DNA of 6,857 nt. It comes from JAFASC01 sp034669525. GTDB taxonomy: Bacteria; Pseudomonadota; Alphaproteobacteria; Rhizobiales; Beijerinckiaceae. The stretch covers positions 1 through 6,857 of the forward strand of contig JAXDNH010000093.1 of the NCBI GenBank assembly GCA_034669525.1, in the 5' to 3' direction. Each line of letters starts with the position of its first letter. The first letter of the stretch is position 1. The notes beneath the pieces were generated by a model. That model was given only the letters and a program-made list of their open reading frames with translations. It did no database searches and was not told the DNA's origin. Shown piece after piece: positions 5,683-6,857 of this stretch. The position numbers and the translations under genes were made by a program.

Positions 5683-6857
5683 TCACACGCCCGTCGGATA
5701 ATTTGGGCTCTCGCGGGTGATCGTCACGTCATGCACATGGCTTTCGCGCAACCCCGCGCCGGAAATACGCACGAAACGCGCGCGCTTCTGGAACTCCGAA
5801 ATATTTCCCGCGCCGACATAACCCATCGCCGCGCGCAACCCGCCGGCAAGCTGATGCAGGATCGGGCCGACAGGCCCGCGATATGGCACCTGGCCTTCGA
5901 TGCCCTCCGGCACGAGCTTCAGCGAATCCTTGATGTCCTGCTGGAAATAGCGGTCCGCGGAGCCGCGCGCCATCGCGCCAACCGATCCCATGCCGCGATA
6001 CGATTTGAACGAGCGCCCTTGGTACAGATAGACTTCGCCCGGGCTTTCGTCGGTGCCGGCGAGAAGCGAGCCGATCATCACGCATTCCGCGCCGGCAGCG
6101 ATCGCTTTGGCGAGATCGCCGGAATATTTGATGCCGCCATCGCCGATGACCGGCACGTCGTTCCGCTGCGCGACTTCCGCCGCGTCGAGGATGGCGGTAA
6201 GCTGCGGTACGCCAACACCAGCGACAACGCGTGTCGTGCAGATCGAGCCCGGCCCGATGCCGATCTTGATTGCGTCGGCGCCGGCGTCGATCAGCGCTTT
6301 TGCGCCCTCCGCCGTTGCGACGTTTCCGGCGAGGATCGCAACTTTGTTGGACACGCGCTTGATGCGCCCGACCTGATCGAGCACCGATTGCGAATGGCCG
6401 TGCGCAGTGTCGACGACGATGCAATCGACGCCGGCATCCATCAGCATCAGCGCGCGCTCGTAACCCTTGTCGCCGACCGTCGAGGCAGCGGCAACGCGCA
6501 GACGGCCTTCCGCGTCCTTGCAGGCATCGGGATAGAGCGTCGCCTTCTCGATGTCCTTCACGGTGACAAGCCCGACGCAACGCTCGTCCTCGTCGACGAC
6601 GAGCAGCTTTTCGATTCGGTTCTGGTGCAGCAGCCGGCGCGCTTCATCTTCCGTCACGCCCCCTTCGCGCACCGTGACGAGCTTCCGCGTCATCAATTCC
6701 GAGACGGGAATTTGCGGATCGGCGGCAAAGCGCACGTCGCGGTTGGTCAAAATGCCGCAGAGCTTGCCGGCCCGTCCGTTCTCGCCGCGCTCGACGACCG
6801 GAATACAGGAAATGCCATGACGCCGCATGAGCGCCAGCGCGTCCGCAAGCGTCTGGT
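5683..6857 (-). CDS. guaB: IMP dehydrogenase (5' end outside window)
   Basis: This enzyme oxidises IMP to XMP with NAD+, the committed step of GMP synthesis in the cytosol. The frame stays open from the stop at 5683 to the right edge, giving 390 visible residues; full-length family members are about 490-500, so roughly 100-110 N-terminal residues are missing. The Met codon at 6828 is internal, since in-frame codons before it read QTLADALAL and continue the first CBS domain. Both CBS domains are visible (CGILTNRDVRF; LLVVDEDERCVGLVTVKDIEK). The catalytic loop GIGPGSICTTRVVAGVG carries the nucleophilic Cys at visible residue 206. Next come the phosphate-binding GDGGIK (238-243), the IGSLLAGTDESPGE segment, and the mobile-flap motif SADRYFQQ with its Arg-Tyr pair at 302-303. 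No key residue seems lost. CBS domains of this family usually bind ATP or GTP to tune activity. It is the first visible gene of the guaB-GNAT-cimA cluster; its promoter lies outside. Confidence 0.96.
   Translation of the reverse strand, partial: QTLADALALMRRHGISCIPVVERGENGRAGKLCGILTNRDVRFAADPQIPVSELMTRKLVTVREGGVTEDEARRLLHQNRIEKLLVVDEDERCVGLVTVKDIEKATLYPDACKDAEGRLRVAAASTVGDKGYERALMLMDAGVDCIVVDTAHGHSQSVLDQVGRIKRVSNKVAILAGNVATAEGAKALIDAGADAIKIGIGPGSICTTRVVAGVGVPQLTAILDAAEVAQRNDVPVIGDGGIKYSGDLAKAIAAGAECVMIGSLLAGTDESPGEVYLYQGRSFKSYRGMGSVGAMARGSADRYFQQDIKDSLKLVPEGIEGQVPYRGPVGPILHQLAGGLRAAMGYVGAGNISEFQKRARFVRISGAGLRESHVHDVTITRESPNYPTGV

Noticed and set aside
4881..5720. Open frame on the plus strand (279 codons) across cimA, GNAT and guaB
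   Set aside because: It runs antisense to three real genes and encodes an Arg/Cys/Ala-rich sequence without any family motif.

Overview
The window looks like ordinary chromosomal sequence from a high-GC alphaproteobacterium, most likely Hyphomicrobiales (Rhizobiales). This rests on GC-rich third codon positions, on the Atm1-type transporter and LOG proteins, which read like the versions I know from that order, and on an IMP dehydrogenase and a TIGR00977-type citramalate synthase of the same flavour. No tRNA, rRNA, insertion sequence, CRISPR array, phage gene or long repeat was seen. Six genes fill almost all of the window, and no gene-free stretch exceeds about 110 bases.

Layout from left to right. 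An Atm1/ABCB7-type ABC exporter on the minus strand is cut by the left edge and lacks its C-terminus. Upstream of it, also on the minus strand, is an envelope protein with an N-terminal membrane anchor, two Ig-like domains and a C-terminal LysM domain. A short divergent intergenic region (about 105 bp) separates that gene from a plus-strand LOG-family nucleotide 5'-monophosphate phosphoribohydrolase. The LOG gene converges tightly (12 bp) on a minus-strand cluster read right to left: guaB (IMP dehydrogenase, N-terminus outside the right edge), a YafP-like GNAT acetyltransferase, and cimA (citramalate synthase).

The guaB, GNAT and cimA genes are packed like an operon: 16 bp between the first two, and a TGATG stop/start overlap between the last two. 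Together they link guanine nucleotide synthesis (IMP to XMP) and threonine-independent isoleucine synthesis (pyruvate plus acetyl-CoA to citramalate) with an acetyltransferase of unknown substrate. The left half concerns the envelope: thiol or metal-conjugate export through the inner membrane, and a probable peptidoglycan-binding anchored protein.

I found no convincing new biological system. The points most worth a second look are the translationally coupled GNAT-cimA pair, the two-Ig-plus-LysM protein, a perfect AT-rich palindrome just upstream of the exporter gene, and a small stem-loop at the convergent gene ends.
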